This document shows positions 15,101-25,625 of a stretch of 64,000 nucleotides of DNA, one piece after another. The notes beneath the pieces were generated by a model. That model saw only the letters and a program-made list of their open reading frames with translations, had not been told where the DNA came from and made no database searches. A program made the translations under genes and the position numbers. Positions within the stretch are counted from its first letter, which is position 1. Each line of letters starts with the position of its first letter. Source of the stretch: Sanderia malayensis (taxonomy: Eukaryota > Cnidaria > Scyphozoa > Semaeostomeae > Pelagiidae); contig RQOL01000516.1 in NCBI GenBank assembly GCA_013076295.1, forward strand, positions 1 to 64,000, in the 5' to 3' direction.

Positions 15101-17640
15101 GCTGTAATATCACATAAAACAAGCAAATGCATGTGTATTTTACTTAGTTTCAGCTGTAATAACGTGGATTCAATTGCAATTAGTGTGCAGTAATGTTAAT
15201 ATCACTGAAAACAAGCAAATGCATGTGTAATTTACTTAGTTTCAGCTGTATTAACGTGGATTCATGTGCAATCAGTGTGCAGTAATGTTAATATCACTGA
15301 AAACAAGCAAATGCATGTGTAATTTACTTAGTTTCAGCTGTAATAACGTGGATTCATGTGCAATTAGTGTGCAGTAATGTTAATATCACTGAAAACAAGT
15401 AGATGCATGTGTAATTTACTTAGTTTCAGCTGTAATAACGTGGACTCATGTGCAATTAGTGTACAGTAAAGTTAATATCACTGAAAACAAGCAAATGCAT
15501 GTGTAATTTACTTAGTTTCAGCTGTAATAACGTGGATTCATGTGCAATTAGTGTGCAGTAATGTTAATATCACTGAAAACAAGCAAATGCATGTGTAATT
15601 TACTTAGCTTCAGCTGTAATAACGTGGATTCAAGTGCAATTAGTCTACGGCAATGTTAATATGACTGAAAACAAGCAAATACATGTGTAATTTACATAGT
15701 TTCAGCTGTAATAACGTGGATTCATTTGATTTAGTGTGCAGTAATGTTAATATCACTGAAAACAAGCAAATGCATGTGTAATTTACTTGGTTTCAGCTGT
15801 AATAACGTGGATTCATGTGCAATTAGTGTGCAGTAATGTTAATATCACTGAAAACCAGCAAATGCATGTGTAATTTGCTTAATTTCAGCTGTGATAACGT
15901 GGATTCATGTGCAATTAGAGTGCAGTAATGTTAAGATCACTGAAAACAAGAAAATGCATGTGTAATTTACTTAGTTTCAGCTGTAATAACCTTGATTCAT
16001 GTGCAATTAGTGTGCAGTAATGTTAATATCACTGAAAACATACAAAAGCAGATGTAATTTACTTAGTTTCAGCAGTAATATCAAATAAAACAAGCAATTG
16101 CATGTGTATTTTACTTAGTTTCAGGTGTAATAACGTGGATTCAATTGCAATTAGTGTGCAGTAATGTTAATATCACTGAAAACAAGCAAATGCATGTGTA
16201 ATTTACTTAGTTTCAGCTGTATTAACGTGGATTCATGTGCAATTAGTGTGCAATAATGTTAATATAAATGAAAACAAGCAAATGCATGTGTAATTTACTT
16301 AGTTTCAGCTGTAATAACGTGGATTCATGTGCAATTAGTGTGCAGTAATGTTAATATCACTGAAAACAAGTAGATGCATGTGTAATTTACTTAGTTTCAG
16401 CTGTAATAACGTGGATTCATGTGCAATTAGTGTACAGTAAAGTTAATATCACTGAAAACAAGCAAATGCATGTGTAATTTACTTAGTTTCAGCTGTAATA
16501 ACGTGGATTCATGTGCAATTAGTGTGCAGTAATGTTAATATCACTGAAAACAAGCAAATGCATGTGTAATTTACTTAGTTTCAGCTGTAATAACGTGGAT
16601 TCATGTGCAAGTAGTGTGCAGTAATGCTAATATCACTGAAAACAAGCAAATGCATGTGTAATTGACTTAGTTTCAGCTGTAATAACGTTGATTCATTTTC
16701 AATTAGTGTGCAGTGATGCTAATATCACTGAAAACAAGCGAATGCATGTGTAATTTACTTAGTTTCAGCTGTAATAACGTGGATTCAAGTGCAATTAGTG
16801 TGCAGTAATGTTAATATCACTGAAAACAAGCAAATGCATGTGTAATTTACTTAGTTTCAGCTGTGATAACGTGGATTCATGTGCAATTAGTGTACGGTAA
16901 TGTTAATATGACTGAAAAAAGCGAATGCATGTGTAATTTACTTAGTTACAGCTGTAATAACGTGGATTCATGTGCAATTAATGTGCAATAATGTTAATAT
17001 GACTAAAAACAAGCAAATGCATGTGTAATTTACATAGTTTCAGCTGTAATAACGTGGATTCATGTGCAATTAGTGTGCAGTAATGTTAATATCACTGAAA
17101 ACAAGCAAATGCATGTGTAATTTACTTAGCTTCAGCTGTAATAACGTGGATTCATGTGCAATTAGTCTACGGCAATGTTAATATGACTGAAAACAAGCAA
17201 ATACCTGTGTAATTTACATAGTTTCAGCTGTAATAACGTGGATTCATGTGATTTAGTGTGCAGTAATGTTAATATCATTGAAAACAAGCAAATGCATGTG
17301 TAATTTACTTGGTTTCAGCTGTAATAACGTGGACTCATGTGCAATTAGTGTGCAGTAATGTTAATATCACTGAAAACCAGCAAATGCATGTGTAATTTGC
17401 TTAATTTCAGCTGTGATAACGTGGATTCATGTGTAATTAGAGGGCAGTAATGTTAAGATCACTGAAAACAAGAAAATGCATGTGTAATTTACTTAGCTTC
17501 AGCTGTAATAACCTTGATTCATGTGCAATTAGTGTGCAGTAATCTTAATATCACTGAAAACATACAAAAGCAGATGTAATTTACTTAGTTTCAGCAGTAA
17601 TATCAAATAAAACAAGCAATTGCATGTGTATTTTACTTAG
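4360..17640 (+). repeat. Eleven 52 bp truncated monomers (dispersed)
   Basis: In these copies CAGCTGTAATA or CAGCAGTAATA runs straight into TCACATAAAACAAG or TCAAATAAAACAAG, so 40 bp of the monomer is missing. The breakpoints lie in TAATA, present twice in the full monomer 40 bp apart, which fits deletion between short direct repeats. TAATAT starts near 4401, 5372, 6895, 7131, 8102, 9716, 12154, 13123, 15105, 16076 and 17598. Nearly every one is preceded by the variant AAAACATACAAAAGCAGATG, so they descend from one event spread by higher-order amplification. Confidence 0.85.
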
Positions 17641-17700
17641 TTTCAGGTGTAATAACGTGGATTCAATTGCAATTAGTGTGCAGTAATGTTAATATCACTG
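14100..17700 (+). repeat. Higher-order block, second copy of the 10,705 bp duplication
   Basis: Second copy of the block at 3395-6995, keeping the same order of diagnostic variants with few differences. After about 17,700 the order instead follows the block at about 9,710-10,000 (offset about 7,880), shown by the shared AATATAAATGAAAAC and TTATTTTCAGCTG words. The array was therefore built by several overlapping duplications. Confidence 0.85.
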
Positions 17701-19429
17701 AAAACAAGCAAATGCATGTGTAATTTACTTAGTTTCAGCTGTATTAACATGGATTCATGTGCAATTAGTGTGCAGTAATGTTAATATAAATGAAAACAAG
17801 CAAATGCATGTGTAATTTACTTATTTTCAGCTGTAATAACGTGGATTCCTGTGCAATTAGTGCGCAGTAATGTTAATATCACTGAAAACAAGCAAATGCA
17901 TGTGTAATTTACTTAGTTTCAGCTGTAATAACGTGGCATCATGTGCAATTGTTGTGCAGTAATGTTAATATCACTGAAAACAAGCAAATGCATGTGTAAT
18001 TTACTTAGTTTCAGCTGTAATAACGTGGCATCATGTGCAATTGTTGTGCAGTAATGTTAATATCACAGAAAACTAGCAAACGCATGTGTGTTTTACTTAG
18101 TTTCAGCTGTAATAACGTGGATTCAATTTCAATTAGTGTGCAGTAAGGTTAATATTACTGAAAACAAGCAAATGAATGTGTAATTTACTTAGTTTCATCT
18201 GTAATAACGTGGATTCATGTGCAATTAGTGTACAGTAAAATAAAAATAACTGAAAACAAGCAAATGCATGTGTAATTTACTTAGTTTCATCTGTAATAAC
18301 GTGGATTCATGTGCAATTAGTGTGCAGTAATGTTAATATCACTGAAAACAAGCAAATGCATGTGTAATTTACTTAGTTTCAGCTGTAATAACGTGGCATC
18401 ATGTGCAATTGTTGTGCAGTAATGTTAATATCACAGAAAACTAGCAAACGCATGTGTGTTTTACTTAGTTTCAGCTGTAATAACGTGGATTCAATTGCAA
18501 TTAGTGTGCAGTAATGTTAAGATCACTGAAAACAAGCAAATTAATGTGTAATTTACTTAGTTTCAGCTGTAATAACGTGGATTCATGTGTAATTAGGGTG
18601 CATTAATGTTAATATTACTGAAAACAAGCAAATGCATGTGTAATTTACTTAGTTTCAGGTGTAATAACGCGGATTCATGTGCAATTTGTGTGCAGTAATG
18701 TTAATATCACTGAAAACAAGCAAATGCATGTGTATTTTACTTAGTTTCAGCTGTAATAACGTGGATTCAATTGCAATTAGTGTTCAGTAATGTTAATATC
18801 ACTGAAACAAGCAAATGCATGTGTAATTTACTTAGTTTCAGCTGTAATAACGTGGATTCATGTGCAATTAATGTGCAGTAATGTTAATATCACTGAAAAC
18901 AAGCAAATGCATGTGTCATCAACTTAGTTTCAGCTGTAATAACGTGGATTCAATTTCAATTAGTGTGCAGTAAGGTTAATATTACTGAAAACAAGCAAAT
19001 GAATGTGTAATTTACTTAGTTTCATCTGTAATAACGTGGATTCATGTGCAATTAGTGTGCAGTAATGTTAATATCACTGAAAACAAGCAAATGCATGTGT
19101 AATTTACTTAGTTTCAGCTGTAATAACGTGGCATCATGTGCAATTGTTGTGCAGTAATGTTAATATCACTGAAAACAAGCAAATGCATGTGTAATTTACT
19201 TAGTTTCAGCTGTAATAACGTGGCATCATGTGCAATTGTTGTGCAGTAATGTTAATATCACAGAAAACTAGCAAACGCATGTGTGTTTTACTTAGTTTCA
19301 GCTGTAATAACGTGGATTCAATTGCAATTAGTGTGCAGTAATGTTAATATTACTGAAAACAAGCAAATGAATGTGTAATTTACTTAGTTTCATCTGTAAT
19401 AACGTGGATTCATGTGCAATTAGTGTGCA

Positions 19430-20232
19430 GTAATGTTATTATTACTGAAAACAAGAAAATGCATGTGTAATTTACTTAGTTTCAGCTGTAATAACGTGGA
19501 TTCAATTGCAATTACCGTGCAGTAATGTTAATATCACTAAAAACAAACAAATGCATGTGTAATTTACTTAGTTTCAGCTGTAATAACGTGGATTCATGTG
19601 CAATTAGTGTGCAGTAATGTTAATATTACTGAAAACAAGCAAATGCATGTGTAAATTACTTAATTTCAGCTGTAATAACGTGCATTCAATTGCAATTAGT
19701 GTGCAGTAATGTTAATACCACTGAAAACAAACAAATGCATGTGTAATTTACTTAGTTTCAGCTGTAATAACGTGGATTCATGTGCAATTTGTGTGCTGTA
19801 GTGTTATTATCACTGAAAACAAGCAAATGCATGTGTAATTTACTTAGTTTCAGCTGTAATAACGTGGATTCATGTGCAATTAGTGCGTAGTAATGTTAAT
19901 ATCACTGAAAACAAGCAAATGCATGTGTAATTTACTTAGTTTCAGCTGTATTAGCGTGGATTCATGTGCAATTAGTGTGCAGTAATGTTAATATTACTGA
20001 AAACAAGCAAATGCATGTGTAAATTACTTAGTCTCAGCTGTAATCACGTGGATTCAATTGCAATTAGTGTTCAGTAATGTTAATATCACTGAAAACAAGC
20101 AAATGCATGTGTAATTTACTTAGTTTCAGCTGTAATAACGTGGATTCATGTGCAATTAATGTGCAGTAATGTTAATATAATTGAAAACAAGCAAATGCAT
20201 GAATATTTTACTTAGTTTCAGCTGTAATAACG
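19430..20232 (+). repeat. Last family 1 monomers, third copy of the 3.4 kb variant run
   Basis: The variants TTATTATTACTG, ATTACCGTGC (19511), TGCATTCAATTGC and GTGCTGTAGTG come in the order seen at 3430-3800 and 14,130-14,510 (offset 5,303 from the second copy). The array ends inside a monomer, after CAGCTGTAATAACG. Confidence 0.8.
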
Positions 20233-20251
20233 TTTATATCACATGTAATAA
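20233..20251 (+). other. Junction filler between the two satellite families
   Basis: Nineteen bases (TTTATATCACATGTAATAA) lie between the broken family 1 monomer and the first family 2 module. They match neither module cleanly, but TATCACAT resembles the truncated family 1 monomer (TAATATCACATAAAAC). Family 2 begins with AGTTTATCAAACTCG, whose nearest relative is at about 22,730. Confidence 0.7.
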
Positions 20252-20580
20252 AGTTTATCAAACTCGTTCAATTTGCATCAAATTTCGTTGAAAATACAAT
20301 TTCGGTGCTATGAAATTAAATATTAAACTTCTTCTTGAACTCTCTATGCTTTGGGGGAATGGGACGGGGTAGAAGGGGGAATATGCAAATTTTCAAACTC
20401 GTTCAATTTGTATCAAATTTTGTGGAAAGTACAAATTTGGTGTGCTGAATTTGAACAGGATGCTGGTTTTTGTAATGTTCATGTTTTGAGGGCAAACAAG
20501 GCTGAAAAAGGGGGCAATATGCAGGTTTTCAAACTCGTTCAATTTGTATCAAATTTTGTGGAAAGTACAATTTTGGTATG
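20252..20580 (+). repeat. Module A tandem at the start of family 2
   Basis: Roughly two and a half A modules in tandem directly after the junction, then a switch to module B at GGTATGATGACTTCCC. The first unit carries the G-rich variant described separately. Confidence 0.85.
20353..20379 (+). other. G-quadruplex-type motif
   Basis: Four runs of guanine, G5-N3-G3-N2-G4-N5-G5, fit the usual G-quadruplex pattern. The matching A-module spots (about 22,830, 27,595, 40,082, 42,250 and 46,975) have GG or GGGA in place of one run, so only this copy meets the rule. Folding is an inference. Confidence 0.6.
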
Positions 20581-20847
20581 ATGACTTCCCACTTTTGATG
20601 ACTTCCCACTTTTCCTGACTTCTCACTTCCCACTTTTGATGACTTCCAACTTTTAATGCAAGTTTTCAATCTCTTTCAATTTGCATCAAATTTTGTGGAA
20701 AGTAGAAATTTAGTATGATGACTTCCAACCTTTGCTAACTTCCCAATTTTTCTTGACCTCCACCTTTCCAGTTTCCGTGACCTCCCACTTTTCAAAACTT
20801 CCCACTTTTTCTTGATATTCCACTTCCAACCTTTGACGACCACGCCA

Positions 20848-20993
20848 TAGTTTGAAATTTAACGACACTAGCTCTAGGAAATGTGGATATGAGAATTCGT
20901 GTATGCTTTATTGAGATTCTCTTCATACTCTGTGTTGTCCGCTTGCCTTATCTATGGGGTTCGAATGTCACGATAATCAGATAACCCACTTTT
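20848..20993 (+). repeat. Module C, 5'-truncated
   Basis: Starts at TAGTTTGAAATTTAACGACA, lacking the TCAGATAAAG half, and ends with TCAGATAACCCACTTT. The same truncated form, with the same breakpoint, occurs at 26302-26449, so the two are copies of one truncation. Confidence 0.8.
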
Positions 20994-21696
20994 GGTAATT
21001 TCCTACTTTCCACCTTCGGTGACTTCCCACTTTTCATAACTTTCCACTTTTTCTTGATATCCCACTTCCCACATTTGACGACCTCCCACTTTTGGTGACT
21101 TCCCACTTTTAGTAATATTCAAATTTTCAATCTCCTTCAATTTGGAAATATACGATAGTAAATATAGTACAAACAGTACAAATACAAAAATACAATTTTG
21201 GTATGATGACTTCCCACCTTTGCTGACTTCCCACTTTTTCTCACTTCCCACTTTCGACTTTTGATGACTTCCCATTTTACCTGACTTCCCACTTCCCACT
21301 TTTGATGACTTCCAATTTTTAATGCAAGTTTTCAATCTCTTTTAATTTGCACCAGATTTTCTGGAAAATACAAATATGAAGTGCTGAATTTGGTTTTTGA
21401 AATTCTTATGCTTTGAGGGCATAAAACGGCGTAAATAGGGGCATTATCCAATTTTTCAAACTCGTTGAATTTGCATCAAATTTGGTGGAAAATACAATTT
21501 TGGTATGATGTTTTCCCACTTTTGATCGCTTCCCATTTTTGATGCACTTTTTCAAACTCCTTCAATTTGTATCAAATTTGGTGGAAAATACAGTTTTGTA
21601 TGATGATTTCCCACTTCTGCTCACTTCCCACTTTTTCTTGACATTTCACTTCCCACTTTTGACGACTTCCCTCTTTTGGTGACTTCCCACTTTTTG

Positions 21697-21921
21697 TCAG
21701 ATAAAGCGAGTTTCTCTCAGATAAAGTCGGTTTTCCTCAATATAATTATTCGGTTGGAGCTCATTTGTTTTTATCCAAATTTAACGCCCACGACACTAGC
21801 TGTAAGAGAAGTGGATAGGATAATTCGTGTATGCTTTATTGAGATTCTCTTCATACTCTGTGTTGTCCGCTTGCCTTATCTGTGGGATTCGAATGTCACG
21901 ATAATCAGATAGACCCACTTT
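21697..21921 (+). repeat. Module C, full
   Basis: Carries GCGAGTTTCTC near the left end and TCAGATAGACCCACTTT at the right; ends in the ATTCGAATGTCACG variant. Confidence 0.8.
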
Positions 21922-22099
21922 TGGTAACTTGCCAGTTTTTCTTGATATCCCACTTCCCTCTTTTGACGACCTCCGATATTTGGTGACTTCCCACTTTTAG
22001 AAATATGCAAGTTTTCAAACTCGTTCAATTTGGAAATATGTAATAGTACATATAGTATAAAAAGTACAAATACAAAATTACAATTTTGGTATGATGACT

Positions 22100-23490
22100 T
22101 CCCACTTTTGACGACCTCCCACTTTTGGTGACTTCCCACTTTTAGTAATATGCAATATTTCAAACTCATTCAATTTGGAAAAATACAATAGTAGATATAG
22201 TACGAACAGTACAAATACAAATACGACTTTGTTATGATGACTTCCCACTTTTGATGAGTTCCCACTATTTCCTGACTTCCCGCTTCCCACTTTTGATGAC
22301 TTCCACTTTTGAGGCCCTTTTTCAAATTCTTTCAATTTGCATCAATTTTTGTGTGAAGAACAAATTTGGTATGATGACTTCCCACTTTTGATGACTTCTC
22401 ACTTTTGATACAATTTTTCAAACTCTCTCAATTTGTATCAAATTTTGTGGCAAGTACAAATATGGTATGATGACATCCCACTTTTGCTGAATTCCCAATG
22501 TTTCTTGACTTCCCACTTTTCACTTTGATGACTTCCCACTTTTGGTGACTTCCCACTTTTTCCTGACATTCCACTTCCCACTTTTGATGAAATTTTGCCA
22601 ATTCTTTCAATTTGCATCAAATTTTGTGGAAAGTACAACTATGGTGTACTGAATTTGAATATGAAACTGGTTGTTGAAACTTTTATGTATTGAGGGCATA
22701 AAACAGCCTAAAAGGGGGCAATGTGCAGTTTATCAAGCTCGTTCAATTTGCATCAAATTTCGTTGAAAATACAATTTCGGTGCTATGAAATTAAATATTA
22801 AACTTCTTTTTTGAACTCTTTATGCTTTGGGGGATTAGGACGGGATAGAAGGGGGAATATGCAAATTTTCAAACTCGTTCAATTTCTATCAAATTTTGTG
22901 GAAAGTACAAATTTGGTGTGCTGAATTTGAACAGGATGCTGGTTTTTGTAATTTTCATGTTTTGAGGGCAAACAAGGTTGAAAAAGGGGGCAATATGCAA
23001 GTTTTCAAACTCGTTCAAATTGTATCAAATTTTGTGAAAAGTACAATTTTGGTATGATGACTTCCCACTTTTCATGATTTCCCACTTTTTCCTGACTTCC
23101 CACTTCCCACTTTTGACGATTTGCCACATTTAATGAAATTTTTCAAACTCGTTCAATTTGCATCAAATATTGTGGAGAGTACAATTTTGGTGTGCTGAAG
23201 TTGAATACGAAACTGGGTTTTGAAATTTTCATATTTTGAGGGCATACAACGGGGTAAAACGAAGCAATATGCAATTTTTCAAACTCGTTCAATGTGTATC
23301 AATATTTGTGGAAAGTACAATTTTGGTATGATGACTTCCCAATTCTGATGACTTCCCACTTTTTCCTGACTTTCCACTTCCCACATTTAATGAATTCCCA
23401 CTTTTCATGCAATTTTTCAAACTCGTTCAACTTGCATCAAATTTGGCGAGAAATACAGTTTTGGTGTGCTGAATTTGAATATGAAACTTG
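22100..23490 (+). repeat. Segment duplicated at +4,765 bp (first copy)
   Basis: Near-identical to about 26,900-28,262. Shared markers are the GAAACTGGTTGTTGAAA variant near 22,665 and 27,430, the CAGTTTATCAAGCTCG word near 22,730 and 27,490, and AATGTGTATCAATATTTG near 23,292 and 28,057. A B/D stretch inside the second copy is rearranged near its left edge. Confidence 0.85.
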
Positions 23491-23760
23491 TTTTTGAACC
23501 TTTCATGTTTTCGGGGCGTACAACGGGGTATAAGGGGGCAACATGCAATTTTTCAAACTCGTTCAATTTGCATCAAATTTTGTGGAATGTACAATTTTGG
23601 TTTCCTGAGTTTGAACATGAAACTGGTTTTTGAAATTTTCATGTTTTTAGGGCATAAACGGCGTAAAAGGGGGCATTATGCAATTTTTCAAACTCTTTCA
23701 ATGTGTATCAAAATTTGTGGAAAGCACAATTTTGTTATGATGTTTTCCCACTTTTGATAG
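22600..23760 (+). repeat. Module A run with short B insert
   Basis: Successive A modules at about 22,600, 22,735, 22,870, 23,005, 23,150, 23,280, 23,420, 23,555 and 23,690. B steps are interposed at 23,055-23,130 and 23,330-23,410. Confidence 0.8.
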
Positions 23761-23928
23761 CTTCTCATTTTTGATGCAATTTTTCTAACTCTTTCAATTT
23801 GTATCAAATTTGGTGGAAAGTACAATTTTGTATGATGATTTCCCACTTCTGCTCACTTCCCACTTTTTCTTGACATTTCACTTCCCACTTTTGACGACTT
23901 CCCTCTTTTGGTGACTTCCCACTTTTTG

Positions 23929-24153
23929 TCAGATAATGTGGGTTTCTCTCAGATAAAGTCGGTTTTCCTCAATAAAATTATTCCGTTGAAGCTCGTTTGA
24001 TTTTTTCCAGATTTAACACCCGTGACAATAGCTGTAGGAAGAGTCGATATGATAATTCGTGTATGCTTTATTGAGATTCTGTTCTTACTTTGTGATGTCC
24101 GCTTGCCTTATCTATGGGAAGCGAATGTCGCCATAATCATATAAAACCACTCT
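23929..24153 (+). repeat. Module C, full
   Basis: Has GATAATGTGGG where most copies have GATAAAGTG, and the TCATATAAAACC right end. Confidence 0.8.
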
Positions 24154-24426
24154 TGGTAGCTTCCCATTTCCCAGTTTTGGTGACTTCCCACTTCTGCTGA
24201 CTTCCCACTTTTTCTCGACATACCACTTCCCATTTTTGACGACTTCCCCTATTTGGTGACTTCCCACTTTTTCTCAGATAAAGTCGGTTTTCCTCAATAT
24301 AATTATTCCATTGAAGCTACTTTCCTTTTTTCAAATTTAACGCCTGTGACACTAGCTGTAAGAAAAATGGATGTGAGAATTCCTTTTATGCTTTATTGAG
24401 ATTCTAATATATATATTCTGTGATGT

Positions 24427-25024
24427 CACGTGCCAAGGGCTCGAAACTGCGCTGAAACAATAGATTCGACCCGACACAATAGGTCGAGCGCCCCAAAACA
24501 ATGGGCCGAAACGGCGAACGAGGTATCCATAAAGGCTTTTTTCAATAGGGGCGCACAAGGTTGGCACTTGCATGGAAAGGCTCCGTTTCTGGAGTAGGCA
24601 AAAGTTATCTATTTTTGGAAGGCTACTTTAAAAGAATTTTTGAGTTATTGTATTAATTACTCCACTAATTGTGCTATCACGAAAAAACGACGGTTTACGC
24701 TGGCGAAACTTCCAAATTCGCGTCCCCGACTCCATTTTCGAAAAGAGTATTCGCTATTCACGTGACGCGTTTCGCCTTTTGCTGCAATTTGATTGGCTCT
24801 TTCGTGACTTCACGTGAAAAGTCACGCGTTTTTCGTTATCATGCAAATTAGCCCTTGGGTTGAACAGCAGGTACTTTTGGAGAAGACGCGTGTTTTTGTT
24901 TTCAACACAAAGGATAACTGGGCGCCTTTCAAAGTGTTTTACGACCTGAATTATCTTTTTAAAGCCTTGCTAATTGTTTAAGAGACCTCTGGAAAATTAC
25001 AGGAGACAATTGAGAACACACGTG
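24427..25024. promoter_or_regulatory. Four CACGTG palindromes (E-box type)
   Basis: CACGTG occurs at 24427-24432, 24759-24764, 24811-24816 and 25019-25024. I did not see this word in modules A-D or in the 92 bp monomer, so the clustering belongs to the island. CACGTG is the palindromic site for Myc/Max/USF-type bHLH factors. Occupancy is unknown. Confidence 0.5.
24751..24891. promoter_or_regulatory. Promoter-like motif cluster
   Basis: Within 141 bp are two CACGTG sites (24759, 24811), three ACGCGT words (24765-24770, 24824-24829, 24886-24891), an inverted CCAAT box (ATTGG, 24792-24796, in a GATTGGCT context) and a consensus POU octamer ATGCAAAT (24841-24848). This mix is typical of animal promoters. 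No TATA box, start site or downstream gene can be shown; the next 800 bp holds no open frame I trust. Confidence 0.35.
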
Positions 25025-25158
25025 ATAGTTTTGTTTTGTTTTTTGAGTGAGATAGTTTTAGTTTTTGTACGACCGTCATTGTTGCTTCGGCATACTGTGA
25101 CGCTTAGGCCTAATGTAAACAAAGTCAAAGTTTGAAAAACAAATTATGATACGCGATT
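24860..25158. other. Island middle, nothing recognised
   Basis: Mixed-composition sequence with T-rich patches (GTTTTGTTTTGTTTTTTGAG near 25,030) and one CACGTG at 25019. No repeat, RNA gene or convincing reading frame is visible. Confidence 0.5.
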
Positions 25159-25160
25159 AT

Positions 25161-25625
25161 GAGGCGAGCGGAGCGAGCCAAACTATTGTAAGAGGAGTAG
25201 CCAGAGGCATGAGCGGGAGCGAATGCAGCGCACGGAGTGCGCCCTATCAGTCAATGTTTCTTGATAACAGATAGAGAGGCGAGCGCAGCGAGCTAACCCA
25301 TTGTAAGTGGGGTTGAAAGGGGCATGAGCATGAGCGAATGCAGCGCACGAAGTGCGCCAACCATAGGCGAGCGCAGCGGGCTAACCCATTTTAGTGGGGT
25401 AGAAAGGGGCATGAGCGTTAGCGAATGCAGCGCACGAAGTGCGCCAACCATAGGCGAGCGCAGCGAGCTAACCCATTGTACGTGGGTTTGACAGGGGCAT
25501 AAGCGTTAGCGAATTCAGCGCATGAAATGTGCCAACCATAGGCGAGCGCAGCGAGCTAACCCATTGTAAGTGGGGTTGAAAGGGGCATGAGTATCAGCGA
25601 ATGCAGCGCACGAAGTGCGCCAACT
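25161..25625 (+). repeat. About 88 bp GC-rich tandem repeat, five units
   Basis: GGCGAGCG starts at 25163, 25278, 25366, 25453 and 25541. The last four are spaced 88, 87 and 88 bp. Each unit reads GGCGAGCGCAGCGAGCTAAC, CCATTGTAAGTGGGGTTG, AAAGGGGCATGAGCG, GCGAATGCAGCGCACG, AAGTGCGCCAACCATA. The first unit is diverged and is followed by about 30 extra bases (CTATCAGTCAATGTTTC and so on). Confidence 0.9.
25228..25620 (+). other. Five 6 bp-stem hairpins, one per 88 bp unit
   Basis: GCGCAC-GRA-GTGCGC forms a perfect stem at 25228-25242 (loop GGA), 25343-25357, 25430-25444 and 25606-25620 (loop GAA). The fourth unit (25518-25532) reads GCGCAT-GAA-ATGTGC: the loop-closing C-G pair has become T-A by two changes, and one G-C pair has become G-T. 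The hairpin could act in DNA or RNA, or simply be a by-product of the repeat. Confidence 0.6.

Larger units (their letters stand above)
1..20232 (+). repeat. 92 bp satellite array (family 1)
   Basis: Head-to-tail tandem repeat with a 92 bp period, seen from the spacing of the word TTAGTTTCAGCTG (starts near 91, 183 and so on). The monomer, read in pieces, runs TAGTTTCAGCTGTAATAACG, TGGATTCATGTGCAATTAG, TGTGCAGTAATGTTAATATC, ACTGAAAACAAGCAAATG, CATGTGTAATTTACT. Array length divided by the period gives about 220 copies. All copies seen are in one direction. Common variants are CAATTGCAATT for CATGTGCAATT, GTATTTTACTTAG for GTAATTTACTTAG, TACGGTAATG for TGCAGTAATG, and CAGGTGTAATAACG. The left end is outside the window. 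Array size and higher-order order fit a pericentromeric or centromeric satellite, but nothing in the sequence proves a centromere. No gene is present in this 20 kb. Confidence 0.97.
20581..22600 (+). repeat. B/C/D mosaic
   Basis: Mostly module B steps, with one 5'-truncated C (20848-20993), one full C (21697-21921) and D blocks near 21,112, 21,990 and 22,140. Short stretches of A occur near 20,660, 21,320, 21,460, 21,550, 22,320 and 22,410. Confidence 0.8.

Noticed and set aside
1..20232. CRISPR array
   Set aside because: The repeats are contiguous with no unique spacers, and the sequence is eukaryotic satellite.
20275..20300. CENP-B box (TTTCGTTG in some A modules)
   Set aside because: Only the first eight bases of the box fit; the required CGGG part is missing (followed by AAAATAC).
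21003..21335. Minus-strand frames of 60-127 codons rich in K, S, G, W and E (WEV, KSGKS, KVGSHQKW)
   Set aside because: They are translations of module B (AAGTGGGAAGTC steps) and occur in more than one frame over the same bases. No start context, domain or conserved length.
21885..21900. RNA polymerase III B box (ATTCGAATGTC in module C), suggesting a SINE or tRNA relic
   Set aside because: The match is partial (about 8 of 11), no A box lies at a fitting distance, there is no poly(A) or T-run terminator pattern, and many C copies have AAGCGAATG instead.
24352..24851. Two frames in the island (24352-24573 minus, 24669-24851 plus)
   Set aside because: One runs across the satellite/island edge and the other starts at TTG. 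Both are short, with no recognisable domain or splice context.
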